A stretch of DNA of 64,000 nucleotides from Pseudomonadales bacterium (GCA_041395945.1 JAWKZN010000001.1:1-64000), one strand, 5' to 3'. Numbered from the stretch's first letter, positions 1 through 9,158 are shown. Notes: generated by a model not told the origin, from the letters alone. A program made the numbers and translations.

Positions 1-69
1 TCGAGCGTTATCCCTCCCTGTCGCGAGAGTCCATCGTGGGGCATCTTGAGATCTCCCCGGGTCGAAAGA

Positions 70-84
70 CCGATCCCGGATCGG
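70..84. promoter_or_regulatory. 15-base palindrome upstream of the ROK kinase gene
   Basis: Seen: CCGATCC-C-GGATCGG, arms of seven bases around one base, ending ten bases before the GTG start of the kinase. It could be an operator or the stem of a terminator for a gene to the left of the window, but no T-run follows. The sequence to the left (1-69) shows no gene I can support. Confidence 0.25.
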
Positions 85-94
85 CCTTCGACTG

Positions 95-1093
95 GTGTCA
101 CTACCTGAGAGCGCTGTGGTAGCACCGCGAATCGGAGTGGACCTGGGCGGCACCAAGATCCAGGGGATTGTGCTCGATCCAGACGGGCGGATATCCGCCG
201 AAACCCGGGTTGCCACTCCGAACGGTGACTACGCAGGCACTCTGGATGCGCTCGAGCGTCTGGTGGCTTCCCTGGACGGCGGACGCACGCTCACCGTCGG
301 CATCGGCACACCGGGCAGCAGCCTGCCGCACTCCGGGCTGATGCAGAACTGTAATTCGACCTGGCTCAACGGGCGGCCGCTCCTGGCAGATCTGCAGACC
401 CGGCTGGGAGCGCGGGTGCGGATTGCCAATGACGCGGACTGTTTCGCCCTTTCAGAAGCGAGCCCCGGGGGCAGTGCAGCCCAGAGCAGGGTGGTGTTCG
501 GGGTGATTCTCGGTACCGGTGTGGGCGGTGGCATCGTGATTGACGGGCGCGGGTTGTCCGGCCGCAACGGCCTTGGGGGCGAGTGGGGACACACACCTTT
601 GCCTTATTTCAGGGAGAGTGTCGCGGAGCTGCAGCTGTCGTCACGTCACTGTTACTGCGGAAGACTAAACTGCATAGAGACATTCCTCTGCGGGGCCGGT
701 CTGGTGCGTACCTTCCGGGAACTCGATACCCGCACCCGGCACCTGGACTCGGCACAGTCGGTCTGCGCAGCGGCGGTCGACTCCCCGGAGTGGTGGTACG
801 ACAGCGCGGCCGGAAATATGGAGAAGAATCCTGCAGTTCGTGCACTGGCTCTATACTGCCGTATGCTGGCTCGGTCCCTGGCACAGATCGTCAACGTTCT
901 GGACCCGGATGCCATTGTCCTCGGCGGTGGACTGTCGAATGCGTCGGGAATTTACGGGCCCGTGCGACACTGGCTGCCTGACAACGTGTTTGGTGAGCGT
1001 TGCGAAACCCGTATTCTGGCCCCCCGATGGGGTGATGCCAGCGGTGTACGCGGGGCTGCATGGTTGTGGCCTGCGGACACCGCCAAGAGGTAG
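95..1093 (+). CDS. ROK family sugar kinase, fructokinase (Mak)-like
   Basis: This is predicted to be a cytoplasmic ATP-dependent hexose kinase of the ROK family. The N-terminal phosphate-binding motif DLGGTK is at residues 16-21, the catalytic-type Asn-Asp pair is at 112-113 (NDADCF), and the second nucleotide motif GTGVGGG starts at about 140. The ROK zinc site is complete: His167 in GEWGH followed by CYCGRLNC (Cys186, Cys188, Cys193). The GEWGH...CYCG pattern and overall layout resemble E. coli Mak (YajF), so fructose or another hexose is the likely substrate. That assignment is inference, since ROK members also include glucokinases and N-acetylhexosamine kinases. No N-terminal helix-turn-helix is present, so it is an enzyme rather than a NagC-type repressor. 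The start is a GTG; an in-frame GTG lies further downstream. At 332 residues it is slightly longer than most Mak proteins. It sits 27 bp before aceE in the same direction. Confidence 0.9.
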   Translation: MSLPESAVVAPRIGVDLGGTKIQGIVLDPDGRISAETRVATPNGDYAGTLDALERLVASLDGGRTLTVGIGTPGSSLPHSGLMQNCNSTWLNGRPLLADLQTRLGARVRIANDADCFALSEASPGGSAAQSRVVFGVILGTGVGGGIVIDGRGLSGRNGLGGEWGHTPLPYFRESVAELQLSSRHCYCGRLNCIETFLCGAGLVRTFRELDTRTRHLDSAQSVCAAAVDSPEWWYDSAAGNMEKNPAVRALALYCRMLARSLAQIVNVLDPDAIVLGGGLSNASGIYGPVRHWLPDNVFGERCETRILAPRWGDASGVRGAAWLWPADTAKR

Positions 1094-1120
1094 AAATCCA
1101 GCTGACTTCGGAAGGAACGA

Positions 1121-3784
1121 ATGGCTTATCCGCGAGAACTGAACGACACCGACGCAGACGAGACCCGGGAATGGCTGGACGCCCTCGAGTACGTACTCGA
1201 AGAAGGCGGTGTTGACCGAGCCAATTTTCTGCTGGAGCGGCTCTCAGCACGGATGACGAAGACGGGTGCCCGGCTGCCATACACCATCACCACGCCCTAC
1301 CGGAACACGATTCCCAGCAGCCGCGAAGCCTTCATGCCCGGCGATCTGTTCATGGAGCGGCGCATCCGATCGCTCATCCGCTGGAATGCCCTGGCGATGG
1401 TAGTACGTGCCAACAGCCGTCCTGGTGAGCTGGGCGGGCACATTTCGTCTTTTGCGTCTTCGGCCACGCTCTACGATGTCGGCTTCAACTACTTCTTCAG
1501 AGGACCGACAGATGAGAACCCCGGGGATCTGATCTACTTTCAGGGTCATGCGTCTCCCGGGATCTATGCGCGTTCCTTTCTGGAAGGGCGTCTCGATGAA
1601 ACGCACCTGGACAATTTCCGACGTGAGGTCGGTGGTGCAGGGCTGTCGTCGTATCCCCACCCCTGGCTCATGCCCGACTACTGGCAGTTCCCGACAGTCT
1701 CCATGGGCCTGGGCCCGATTCAGGCCATCTACCAGGCTCACGTCATGAAGTATCTGAGCCATCGGGGACTGGTGGAACCCGGGAACCGTAAAGTGTGGGC
1801 GTTCCTCGGTGACGGTGAATGCGACGAACCGGAAGCGCTGGGTGCCTTGTCCCTCGCCGGCAGGGAGCATCTGGATAATCTGGTTTTTGTCATCAACTGC
1901 AATCTGCAGCGCCTGGATGGCCCGGTGCGGGGAAATGGCAAGATCATTCAGGAACTGGAAGGGTCTTTCCGTGGGGCTGGCTGGAATGTGATCAAGGTGG
2001 TCTGGGGACGACTCTGGGATCCGCTGTTTGCCAATGATAAGAGCGGCCTGCTGCAGCAGCGCATGAATGAAACCGTGGACGGCGAGTATCAGAACTACAA
2101 GGCCAAGGGTGGTGCCTATACCCGCGAGCACTTCTTCGGCCGCTACCCCGAGCTGACGAAGCTTGTCGAAAATCTGTCCGATCAGGACATCATGCGTCTG
2201 AACCGGGGTGGACACGACCCTTTCAAGATGTATGCGGCCTACCATGCGGCCGTTCACCACTCAGGCGAGCCCACCGTGATTCTGGCGAAGACCGTGAAGG
2301 GTTACGGGATGGGGGATGCGGGTGAGTCGGAGAATGATACGCACCAGGTGAAGAAGCTGAAGCTGGAAGAACTGAAGTATTTCCGCGACCGCTTCGATAT
2401 CCCGCTTTCGGACAAGGAACTGGAGTCGGTGCCCTACTACCGACCGGCGCCGGACAGTCCGGAGATGAAGTATCTGCGAGCGGCCCGGGAGCGCCTGGGT
2501 GGATCGATTCCCAAGCGGGTGGTGACAAAAGAAGTGCTCAAGGTGCCGGGTCTGGGCGCATTTGAACAGCAGTTGAAGGGCACCGGCGACCGCGCCAATT
2601 CCACTACCATGGGTTTCGTGCGAATTCTCGCTACCCTGTTGCGCGACAAGAACATCGGACCGCGGATCGTGCCCATCGTGCCGGATGAAGCGCGTACCTT
2701 CGGCATGGAAGGATTGTTCCGGCAACTGGGGATCTATTCTTCGGCCGGTCAGCTCTACGAGCCGGAGGATTCGGGCGAGATCGCGGCGTACAAGGAATCC
2801 AGCGACGGCCAGGTGCTGGAAGAGGGGATCAACGAAGCCGGCGCATTTTCCGCCTGGCTGGCAGCCGCGACCGCCTACAGCTCTCACCAGCTCACGCTGA
2901 TTCCGTTCTACATTTACTACTCGATGTTCGGCTTTCAGCGGATCGGTGATCTCGCCTGGGCGGCGGGAGATATGCAGGCGCGGGGATTTCTGCTGGGTGG
3001 AACCGCCGGCCGCACCACGCTCAATGGTGAAGGGCTGCAGCACCAGGATGGTCACAGCCACGTCCTTGCAAGCACCATTCCCAACTGTGTGGCCTACGAT
3101 CCCTGTTACACCTATGAGCTGGCGGTGATCATCCAGGACGGTCTGCGGCGGATGGTGCAGGAGAAGGAGAACGTCTTTTATTACATCACCGTGATGAACG
3201 AAGCCTACGTGCAGGAGGCCATGCCTGCCGGAGTTGAGGCGGGTATTCTCAAAGGCATGTACCGTCGTTACTCACTCACCGGAGACGATGCGAAGCGGGT
3301 GAGACTGCTCGGTGCAGGCACCATCCTGCGGGAGGTCGAAGCAGCGGCACAGCTGCTCAATGAGGAGTTCGGTCTGTCCGTCGACGTCTACAGCGTGACA
3401 TCCTTCAACGAACTGGCCCGGGAGGGTCAGGATGTCGCCCGCTGGAATCTGCTGCACCCCGAGGAGACACCCCGTGTCAGCTATGTGGCCCAGCAGCTTG
3501 GTGGCGAAGTTCCCGTCATCGCGGCCAGCGACTACATGAAACTGCTCGCGGAGCAGATCAGGGCCTTTCTGCCGGCACCCTATCAGGTGCTTGGCACCGA
3601 TGGATTCGGTCGCAGCGATACCCGGGAGGCGCTGCGTCACTTTTTCGAAGTGGATCGGAACTTCATCGCGCTCAGTGCGCTGCGGAGTCTGGCCGATCAG
3701 CAGAAAATCTCGATCGACGTAGTGCGCAAGGCCCGGGACGAATTCGGTATCGATGCCGAGAAAGCCAATCCGAGGAAGATCTGA
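1121..3784 (+). CDS. aceE: pyruvate dehydrogenase E1 component, homodimeric type
   Basis: This is the E1 subunit of the pyruvate dehydrogenase complex. It decarboxylates pyruvate with thiamine diphosphate and reductively acetylates the lipoyl groups of AceF. At 887 residues it has the length of the gammaproteobacterial homodimeric E1. The ThDP/Mg2+ motif GDGECDE begins at about residue 230 and continues to the NCNLQRLDGPVRGN segment. The conserved GLGPIQAIYQAH stretch precedes it, and the second half contains the E1-type motif LNGEGLQHQDGHSH. The ATG is preceded by a good ribosome binding site (GGAAGGA). aceF follows 2 bp after the stop codon, so the two are co-transcribed. There is no pdhR in front and no lpd behind, so E3 must be encoded elsewhere. 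Confidence 0.98.
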   Translation: MAYPRELNDTDADETREWLDALEYVLEEGGVDRANFLLERLSARMTKTGARLPYTITTPYRNTIPSSREAFMPGDLFMERRIRSLIRWNALAMVVRANSRPGELGGHISSFASSATLYDVGFNYFFRGPTDENPGDLIYFQGHASPGIYARSFLEGRLDETHLDNFRREVGGAGLSSYPHPWLMPDYWQFPTVSMGLGPIQAIYQAHVMKYLSHRGLVEPGNRKVWAFLGDGECDEPEALGALSLAGREHLDNLVFVINCNLQRLDGPVRGNGKIIQELEGSFRGAGWNVIKVVWGRLWDPLFANDKSGLLQQRMNETVDGEYQNYKAKGGAYTREHFFGRYPELTKLVENLSDQDIMRLNRGGHDPFKMYAAYHAAVHHSGEPTVILAKTVKGYGMGDAGESENDTHQVKKLKLEELKYFRDRFDIPLSDKELESVPYYRPAPDSPEMKYLRAARERLGGSIPKRVVTKEVLKVPGLGAFEQQLKGTGDRANSTTMGFVRILATLLRDKNIGPRIVPIVPDEARTFGMEGLFRQLGIYSSAGQLYEPEDSGEIAAYKESSDGQVLEEGINEAGAFSAWLAAATAYSSHQLTLIPFYIYYSMFGFQRIGDLAWAAGDMQARGFLLGGTAGRTTLNGEGLQHQDGHSHVLASTIPNCVAYDPCYTYELAVIIQDGLRRMVQEKENVFYYITVMNEAYVQEAMPAGVEAGILKGMYRRYSLTGDDAKRVRLLGAGTILREVEAAAQLLNEEFGLSVDVYSVTSFNELAREGQDVARWNLLHPEETPRVSYVAQQLGGEVPVIAASDYMKLLAEQIRAFLPAPYQVLGTDGFGRSDTREALRHFFEVDRNFIALSALRSLADQQKISIDVVRKARDEFGIDAEKANPRKI

Positions 3785-3786
3785 GC

Positions 3787-5625
3787 GTGGCAAAGAAGGC
3801 AGAGGAAATACGGATACCCGACATTGGCGACATTGAAGAGGTCGAGGTAATCGAGATCTGCGTGGCGGTGGGCGATTCGGTGGGGCCGGACGATACGCTG
3901 ATCGTGATCGAGTCAGACAAGGCGTCCATGGATGTCCCTGCTGGCGTGAGCGGTGTCATCGAAGAGATTTCAGTGCAAGTGGGTGACAAGGTTGCGGAAG
4001 GTCACACCATTGCCCGCATTGCAGGTGAGGGTGCAGATACCGGCGCAGATACGGCCGCGGCATCGGGGTCGTCCGGGGCCGGGGAATCGCAGTCTGATCA
4101 ATCAGGGCGCGATGAATCGGCGGCGGCGGAATCCGAAGTCGCTGAATCAGTGGCAGTCGAACCGGACTCGTCCGTAGCGGCGAGTGACGCAGCCGCACCG
4201 GCTGGGGCCGCTGAGCAGGAAACCTCTGCAACAAACGCTGCCGATGCAGAAAAGTCGAAGTCGGACAGTTCTGAGCCAGCCACCGAACGCCGCAAAGTCG
4301 AGATCCGGGTGCCGGAAATCGGCGATGCCAGCGGCGTGGTGGTCATCGAGGTCGGTGTGAAGGCGGGGGATACGGTGAGCGCCGACGACCTGCTGGTGGT
4401 GGTGGAGTCCGACAAGGCATCCATGGAAATACCGGCAGGCGAAGCCGGTACTGTGGAAGCCGTTCACGTGGAAGTGGGCGCGGAAGTTGAAGAAGGTACG
4501 CTGCTGGCGACCCTTCGGCTCAGTGGTGATGGGGTCAGTGCACCGGCTGAAGAAGACGCCTCTGCCGGGCCTGCGGCCGGGAAAAAAGGCGGAGACTCTT
4601 CACAACAGACTGAGAAACCGGAAGCTGCCACACCGACTGCAGAAGAAAGTCCGGCCGGCGCCACAGGTGTGACCACGCCGGAGCGCGTGCAGACCGATGA
4701 TGGCGCTGACAGGGAGCAGGCGCAGCGTGTCTATGCCGGGCCGGCGGTCCGGCGCCTGGCACGGGAGCTGGGCGTTGCGCTCAGCCGGGTGAAGGGTTCA
4801 GGTGCACGGGGTCGGATCGTCAAAGACGATGTGAAGCGCTTTGTAAAGCAGACGCTGGGTGCACCGCCTCGAGTTGTGCAGGGCGCATCGGCTGTTCCGC
4901 CGATACCCAGGGTGGATTTCAGCAGGTTCGGTCCGGTGCGCTCTGAAGCCCTGTCCCGAATCCGTCTGGCGGGTGCCGCCAACCTGCACCGCAGCTGGCT
5001 GAACCTGCCGCATGTCACTCAGTTCAATGAGGCGGATGTCACCGATCTCGAGGCGTTTCGCGGTTCACTCAAGGCAGAAGCCGAGCGCCGTGGCATCAAA
5101 CTCACGCCACTGGCGTTCATCATCAAAGCCTGCTGCCACGCATTGAAAGCACACCCCCATCTGAATGCGTCGCTGGATCTGGACGCGGGTAATTTCATCC
5201 TCAAGGACTACTTTCATATCGGCATGGCGGTGGATACTCCGGACGGACTGGTGGTTCCGGTGATCCGGGACGCGGACCGGAAGGGACTGTGGGAGCTTTC
5301 CGAGGCGATCGTCGAGCTGTCGACGAAAGCCCGGGAGCTGAAACTCGGTCTTAATGATATGCAGGGAGGTACTTTCAGTGTCTCCAGCCTGGGTGCCATT
5401 GGTGGCACAGGCTTCACGCCGATCATCAATGCCCCGGAAGTGGCCATTCTCGGGGTGTCGCAGCTGAGTCAGAAACCGGTCTGGAATGGTACGGAGTTCG
5501 GGCCCCGGAGCATGCTGCCCCTGTCCCTGTCCTATGACCACCGGGCCATCAACGGCGCCGAGGCTGGCCGGTTCATGGCGAGCCTGACCGAAGTCCTGGC
5601 GGATATCCGGCGCCTGGCGCTCTAG
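3787..5625 (+). CDS. aceF: dihydrolipoyllysine acetyltransferase, PDH E2 component
   Basis: This is the E2 core of pyruvate dehydrogenase, transferring acetyl groups from lipoyl-lysine to CoA. Two lipoyl domains are present, with lipoylation sites in ESDKASMD (Lys45) and ESDKASME (Lys210). They are separated by a long Ala/Ser/Glu-rich flexible linker. A peripheral-subunit (E3)-binding domain lies at about residues 315-353 (AGPAVRRLARELGV...KDDVKRFV). The catalytic domain ends with the chloramphenicol-acetyltransferase-type motif DHRAINGAEAGRF (Asp584, His585). E. coli AceF has three lipoyl domains and pseudomonad AceF has two. The start is GTG, 2 bp after aceE, with the aceE 3' end supplying the ribosome binding region. 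It is convergent with the cobalamin adenosyltransferase gene 21 bp downstream. Confidence 0.97.
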   Translation: MAKKAEEIRIPDIGDIEEVEVIEICVAVGDSVGPDDTLIVIESDKASMDVPAGVSGVIEEISVQVGDKVAEGHTIARIAGEGADTGADTAAASGSSGAGESQSDQSGRDESAAAESEVAESVAVEPDSSVAASDAAAPAGAAEQETSATNAADAEKSKSDSSEPATERRKVEIRVPEIGDASGVVVIEVGVKAGDTVSADDLLVVVESDKASMEIPAGEAGTVEAVHVEVGAEVEEGTLLATLRLSGDGVSAPAEEDASAGPAAGKKGGDSSQQTEKPEAATPTAEESPAGATGVTTPERVQTDDGADREQAQRVYAGPAVRRLARELGVALSRVKGSGARGRIVKDDVKRFVKQTLGAPPRVVQGASAVPPIPRVDFSRFGPVRSEALSRIRLAGAANLHRSWLNLPHVTQFNEADVTDLEAFRGSLKAEAERRGIKLTPLAFIIKACCHALKAHPHLNASLDLDAGNFILKDYFHIGMAVDTPDGLVVPVIRDADRKGLWELSEAIVELSTKARELKLGLNDMQGGTFSVSSLGAIGGTGFTPIINAPEVAILGVSQLSQKPVWNGTEFGPRSMLPLSLSYDHRAINGAEAGRFMASLTEVLADIRRLAL

Positions 5626-5646
5626 AGTAGTGTTTCGAGTTGCGGG

Positions 5647-6171
5647 CTACTGCAACCCCCGCCACTGGGGCTCGACCCCGCTGTTGAGTACCCGCGCGAG
5701 CACGAAGAGCAGATCAGAGAGTCGGTTCAGATAGCGGGCGGGCTGTCCGGCGTCCGCCACCTCCCAGCAGTGCCGTTCGGCGCGCCGGCACACGGTGCGG
5801 CAGATGTGCGCGCCTGCTGCCTGCCGGGTGCCGCCGGGAATCACGAATTCGGTCAGCGGTGGCAGACTGCTGTTCAGCATGGTCACCGCATCTTCCAGCC
5901 ACTGGTGATCGGGTGCAGGTGTTGCGGCCAGAGTGGCCAGGTGCGCGCCCAGATCGAAAAGTTCCTGCTGCAGGCGCCCCAGCATTTCCCGATAGGGACT
6001 GTCCTGCGCAAGCTCCGCGATCAGCGCACCGGTGAAACTGTTCAGTTCATCGACCGCGCCGATGGTGTGAATGCGGGGATCACACTTGGATATCCGGGAG
6101 CCGTCCGCAAGCGACGTCTGCCCTTTGTCCCCGCCACGGGTGACGACTGACGTGATTCGCTTGCGTGGCAC
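5647..6171 (-). CDS. cob(I)alamin adenosyltransferase, PduO type
   Basis: This enzyme transfers the adenosyl group of ATP to cob(I)alamin to make coenzyme B12. The N-terminal ATP-binding motif TRGGDKGQTSLADGSR (residues 10-25) is the PduO-family signature. Asp41-Glu42-Leu43-Asn44 (VDELNSFTGAL) and the C-terminal NRLSDLLFVLAR segment match the family's trimer-forming helical core. At 174 residues it is close to the usual 180-190. The start used is GTG at 6171. Nothing else for B12 metabolism lies nearby. The gene may be co-transcribed with the receiver/GGDEF gene just upstream on the same strand (21 bp gap), although a functional link is not obvious. Confidence 0.92.
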   Translation of the reverse strand: MPRKRITSVVTRGGDKGQTSLADGSRISKCDPRIHTIGAVDELNSFTGALIAELAQDSPYREMLGRLQQELFDLGAHLATLAATPAPDHQWLEDAVTMLNSSLPPLTEFVIPGGTRQAAGAHICRTVCRRAERHCWEVADAGQPARYLNRLSDLLFVLARVLNSGVEPQWRGLQ

Positions 6172-6192
6172 CTGAAGCGTCCGCCGCGCAGC

Positions 6193-7245
6193 TCAGGATT
6201 TGGGTCGGAAGGCAGGGTCGAAGGGCTGCACCGTGATGAGACCCGTATCGAAGGATCGGGTCAGACCTTCGTAAGCGTGGCGCATGAAATGTTTAGGGTG
6301 CGGCAGTCCGGTTTCATTGTCGGCAGCGGAGATGCTCACACCGACCACCACAGGAATATAGCCCTCGGTGGTCTTGAATGAGTGCATGTACAGGTTGTCG
6401 AAGATGCGCCGGAAACTCTGAGAAGTGCAGTTCTGAATATCCGGCTGCAGTGTGATCACCGCGAACATGTTGGCCTCGGGTCGGGTGACCACATCCAGGG
6501 GGCGTACCAGCTGCCGGACTTTGGCACCGATACCGGACATGAGTTCGTCCACGATATTCTGCTCGTACTGCTCCTGGATGACGCTCAGGTTGTTGATGCC
6601 GACCAGCAGCAGACAGGCGGCGCCGCCTCGCGTTTCGGCGTGTTTCATCGTGTCTGCGATGCGTTCCAGGGTGAACTTCAGGTTGCCCAGTCCGGTGACC
6701 GGGTCCACCAGGTCGGTGGTCTGGAGTTCACGGATCTTCTTGCGCAGCAGGCGGTTGGTGCGCAGCAGTTCGTTCTGCCGGGCCGCAATGCGCTGGGCGG
6801 CAATGACCCGGGGCAGCAGCTGGGCACGCAGGTGTGCCTTGTTGAGAAAATCATCCACACCTTCATCGAACGCCTGCTGCATGGCTTCCATGTCGTCGCG
6901 CGCGGTCAGCAGCATGGTGTAGGTGAAATGTTCGGTTGTTTCATCGAGCTTCTTGACCCGGCGGCTCAACTCGAGGCCATCCATACTCGGCATCAGCCAG
7001 TCGGCAATGAGGATCTGTGCGGGGCGCTTCTCCAGGGAGCGGAGGGCCTGGAGCGGGTTGTTGGTAAAACGGACGTTGCTGAACCCGCCGCTGCGCAGCG
7101 CCTTGGCAATGATGGCGCTGGAAAACTTCGCGTCATCCACGACGAGGATTGGAATGTCTTCGTATGACATGTAACTTACAGGCTGAGCCGGCGGGGGCGT
7201 GCCCGGTTTGATATGCGAGGTATCCAGTTTTGTCAAGGAAGTCAC
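6193..7245 (-). CDS. response regulator with degenerate GGDEF domain
   Basis: An N-terminal CheY-like receiver (about residues 30-150) contains the acidic pair in LVVDDAK, the phosphoacceptor Asp in ILIADWLMPSMDG and the switch Thr/Lys positions (MLLTARDD...LNKA). A helical linker leads to a GGDEF-fold domain beginning with the usual DPVTGLGN motif. The active-site loop that should read GGDEF is instead PEANM (in TRPEANMFAVI), so diguanylate cyclase activity is very unlikely. No I-site RxxD is evident. It probably acts as a phosphorylation-controlled adaptor or a nucleotide or c-di-GMP sensor; that is inference. The start used is GTG at 7245. An ATG at 7170 immediately before the receiver is an alternative. 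It is divergent from the YajQ gene. Confidence 0.85.
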   Translation of the reverse strand: MTSLTKLDTSHIKPGTPPPAQPVSYMSYEDIPILVVDDAKFSSAIIAKALRSGGFSNVRFTNNPLQALRSLEKRPAQILIADWLMPSMDGLELSRRVKKLDETTEHFTYTMLLTARDDMEAMQQAFDEGVDDFLNKAHLRAQLLPRVIAAQRIAARQNELLRTNRLLRKKIRELQTTDLVDPVTGLGNLKFTLERIADTMKHAETRGGAACLLLVGINNLSVIQEQYEQNIVDELMSGIGAKVRQLVRPLDVVTRPEANMFAVITLQPDIQNCTSQSFRRIFDNLYMHSFKTTEGYIPVVVGVSISAADNETGLPHPKHFMRHAYEGLTRSFDTGLITVQPFDPAFRPKS

Positions 7246-7333
7246 GTCCTGGTCGGTGACCCGATCCGGAGCAGTCTAGCACGGGGGTCAGTGCGCGCCC
7301 GTGATGCAGTTTGGAAGCATTTTGCTGACCGAT

Positions 7334-7349
7334 GCGTACAAATGTACGC
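7334..7349. promoter_or_regulatory. perfect 16-bp palindrome upstream of the YajQ gene
   Basis: GCGTACA-AA-TGTACGC lies 19 bp before the YajQ ATG, in the 123-bp divergent region shared with the receiver/GGDEF gene. The symmetry and position suit a dimeric regulator site or a short mRNA hairpin near the ribosome binding site (AAGGGG at about 7358). No regulator can be named. Confidence 0.45.
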
Positions 7350-7368
7350 GCAGATGTAAGGGGTACCT

Positions 7369-7851
7369 ATGCCGTCTTTTGATGTGGTCTCGGAAGTGGA
7401 TGTGCAGGAAGTGCGCAACGCGGTGGATCAGGCCAACCGGGAGCTGAGTACAAGATTCGACTTCCGGGGGGTGGAATCCGGCTACGCGTTCGAGAACGAT
7501 AGGATCCGGATGCATGCCCTGGAGGAGTTCCAGCTTACTCAGATGTTTGACATCCTGTGTGACAAACTCACCCGTCGCGGCGTGGACGTGAAGGCGCTGG
7601 ATGCCGGGGAAGTCGAAGCCGCGGGCAAACAGAAACGCCAGAGTTTCGGTCTTAAACAGGGCATCGATAAGGAAACTGCGAAAAAAATCGTCAAGCTGAC
7701 CAAGGACTCGAAATTGAAGGTGCAGTCCCAGGTACAGGGTGAACAGGTCCGTATCACCGGCAAGAAGCGCGATGATCTGCAGCAGGTCATGGCCCTGCTC
7801 AAAGACGCCGAGCTGGACGTACCGCTGAACTACACCAACTTCCGCGATTGA
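7369..7851 (+). CDS. yajQ: YajQ family nucleotide-binding protein (c-di-GMP effector family)
   Basis: This is a 160-residue cytoplasmic protein of the UPF0234/YajQ family. The start MPSFDVVSEVD and the STRFDFRG, GIDKETAKKI and VRITGKKRDDLQ segments are the family hallmarks, and the length is exactly typical. YajQ proteins bind nucleotides. In Xanthomonas and Pseudomonas, members bind c-di-GMP and act as transcriptional co-regulators. Whether this one does is inferred from family membership. Its stop codon overlaps the TTG start of the MFS gene (TTGA), which implies translational coupling. Confidence 0.95.
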   Translation: MPSFDVVSEVDVQEVRNAVDQANRELSTRFDFRGVESGYAFENDRIRMHALEEFQLTQMFDILCDKLTRRGVDVKALDAGEVEAAGKQKRQSFGLKQGIDKETAKKIVKLTKDSKLKVQSQVQGEQVRITGKKRDDLQQVMALLKDAELDVPLNYTNFRD

Positions 7852-9158
7852 ATCAGCCCCTCTGGCAGACGCTTGCCAACCGGCGGATGCTGATCTGCGC
7901 CGGCCTTGGCTTTGCGTCCGGTCTGCCGCTGTTCGTGCTGGTGCAACTGGTGCCCGCCTGGCTGCGTGTCGAGGGCGTGAGCCTGACCGCTATCGGTTTC
8001 TTCACCGCGATCCAGTACCCCTATTCCCTGAAGTTCCTCTGGTCACCGGCGCTGGAACGCTATTCGGTGCCCCTGCTCGGCCGGCGTCGAGGCTGGATGC
8101 TGCTGACCCAGGTCCTGCTGATCGGCACCATGGCCCTGCTGGGTTTTCAGCAGCCACAGGATGCTTTGCTTGGTATCACCCTCATGGCGATCGCCGTGGC
8201 CGTGTTCAGTGCGACCCAGGATGTGGTCATCGACGCCTACCGGCGGGAGCTGCTCAGAACCGATGAGGAGCTGGGTCTGGGCAACGCCATCCATGTACAG
8301 GTCTATCGGCTCTCCGGTCTCATACCCGGCTCCCTCGGTCTGATCCTGGCGGACTCACTGCCCTGGCAGGTGGTTTTTCCCATCATGGCGGCTTTCATGG
8401 GCGTCGGTGTGATCCTCACTCTGCTCATCCGTGAGGCGGAAACTGAGCCGGTGGTGCCTGCAAGCCTGGCGGCGGCGATTGTCGAACCCTTCCGCGAATT
8501 CTTCGGCCGTCATGGCTGGCGCTCGGCCGTTGCCGTGCTGGCGTTCATGCTGCTGTACAAGCTGGGAGACAATATGGCCACCGCGCTGGCCACACCGTTT
8601 TACATCGATCTTGGCTTCAGCCTTACGGAAATCGGCTGGATCGCGAAGAACGCTGCGCTCTGGCCGTCGATCATCGGCGGCATTGCCGGTGGCCTGATCA
8701 TCGTGAAGATCGGCATCAACAAAGCCCTCTGGGCCTTCGGGGTGGTACAGCTCGCCACCATCTTCGGCTTTGCCTGGCTGGCCGGTGTCGGAGCGGACCC
8801 CTGGCTGCTGGCGGCGGTGATCGGGGCCGAATACCTGGGTGTCGGTCTTGGTACGGCGGCATCCGTGGCCTTCATCGCCAGGGAAACCGCGCGTACCTCC
8901 GTCGCCACGCAGTTTGCACTGTTTACCGCGATCGCCGCCCTGCCGCGGGTAGTCGCATCCAGTGTCAGCGGTCTGATCGTGGACGAAATCGGCTGGATCG
9001 ACTTCTTTTATCTGTGTGCGCTGCTGGCCCTGCCCGGCATGGCGCTGCTGCACTGGGTTGCACCCTGGCGAGCAGACACCTCGACCGTTGAACCCGTTGC
9101 ACCCCTGGGCGATGAGACTACGATCCTGCCTGCGCCTCCCAGCGGCAGGCGCGGCTGA
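7848..9158 (+). CDS. AmpG-like MFS transporter
   Basis: This is a 436-residue integral membrane protein with about twelve hydrophobic segments. The N-terminus (RMLICAGLGFASGLPLF) and the central ATQDVVIDAYRRELL motif are characteristic of the AmpG/acetyl-CoA transporter-like MFS branch. E. coli AmpG imports anhydromuropeptides from peptidoglycan turnover, but many homologues have unknown substrates and no other recycling gene is nearby. The start is TTG, overlapping the yajQ stop by four bases; the second hydrophobic block begins too soon for a much later start. Its 3' end overlaps the convergent ATL gene by 41 bp, so both genes' last codons share DNA. Confidence 0.88.
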   Translation: MNQPLWQTLANRRMLICAGLGFASGLPLFVLVQLVPAWLRVEGVSLTAIGFFTAIQYPYSLKFLWSPALERYSVPLLGRRRGWMLLTQVLLIGTMALLGFQQPQDALLGITLMAIAVAVFSATQDVVIDAYRRELLRTDEELGLGNAIHVQVYRLSGLIPGSLGLILADSLPWQVVFPIMAAFMGVGVILTLLIREAETEPVVPASLAAAIVEPFREFFGRHGWRSAVAVLAFMLLYKLGDNMATALATPFYIDLGFSLTEIGWIAKNAALWPSIIGGIAGGLIIVKIGINKALWAFGVVQLATIFGFAWLAGVGADPWLLAAVIGAEYLGVGLGTAASVAFIARETARTSVATQFALFTAIAALPRVVASSVSGLIVDEIGWIDFFYLCALLALPGMALLHWVAPWRADTSTVEPVAPLGDETTILPAPPSGRRG

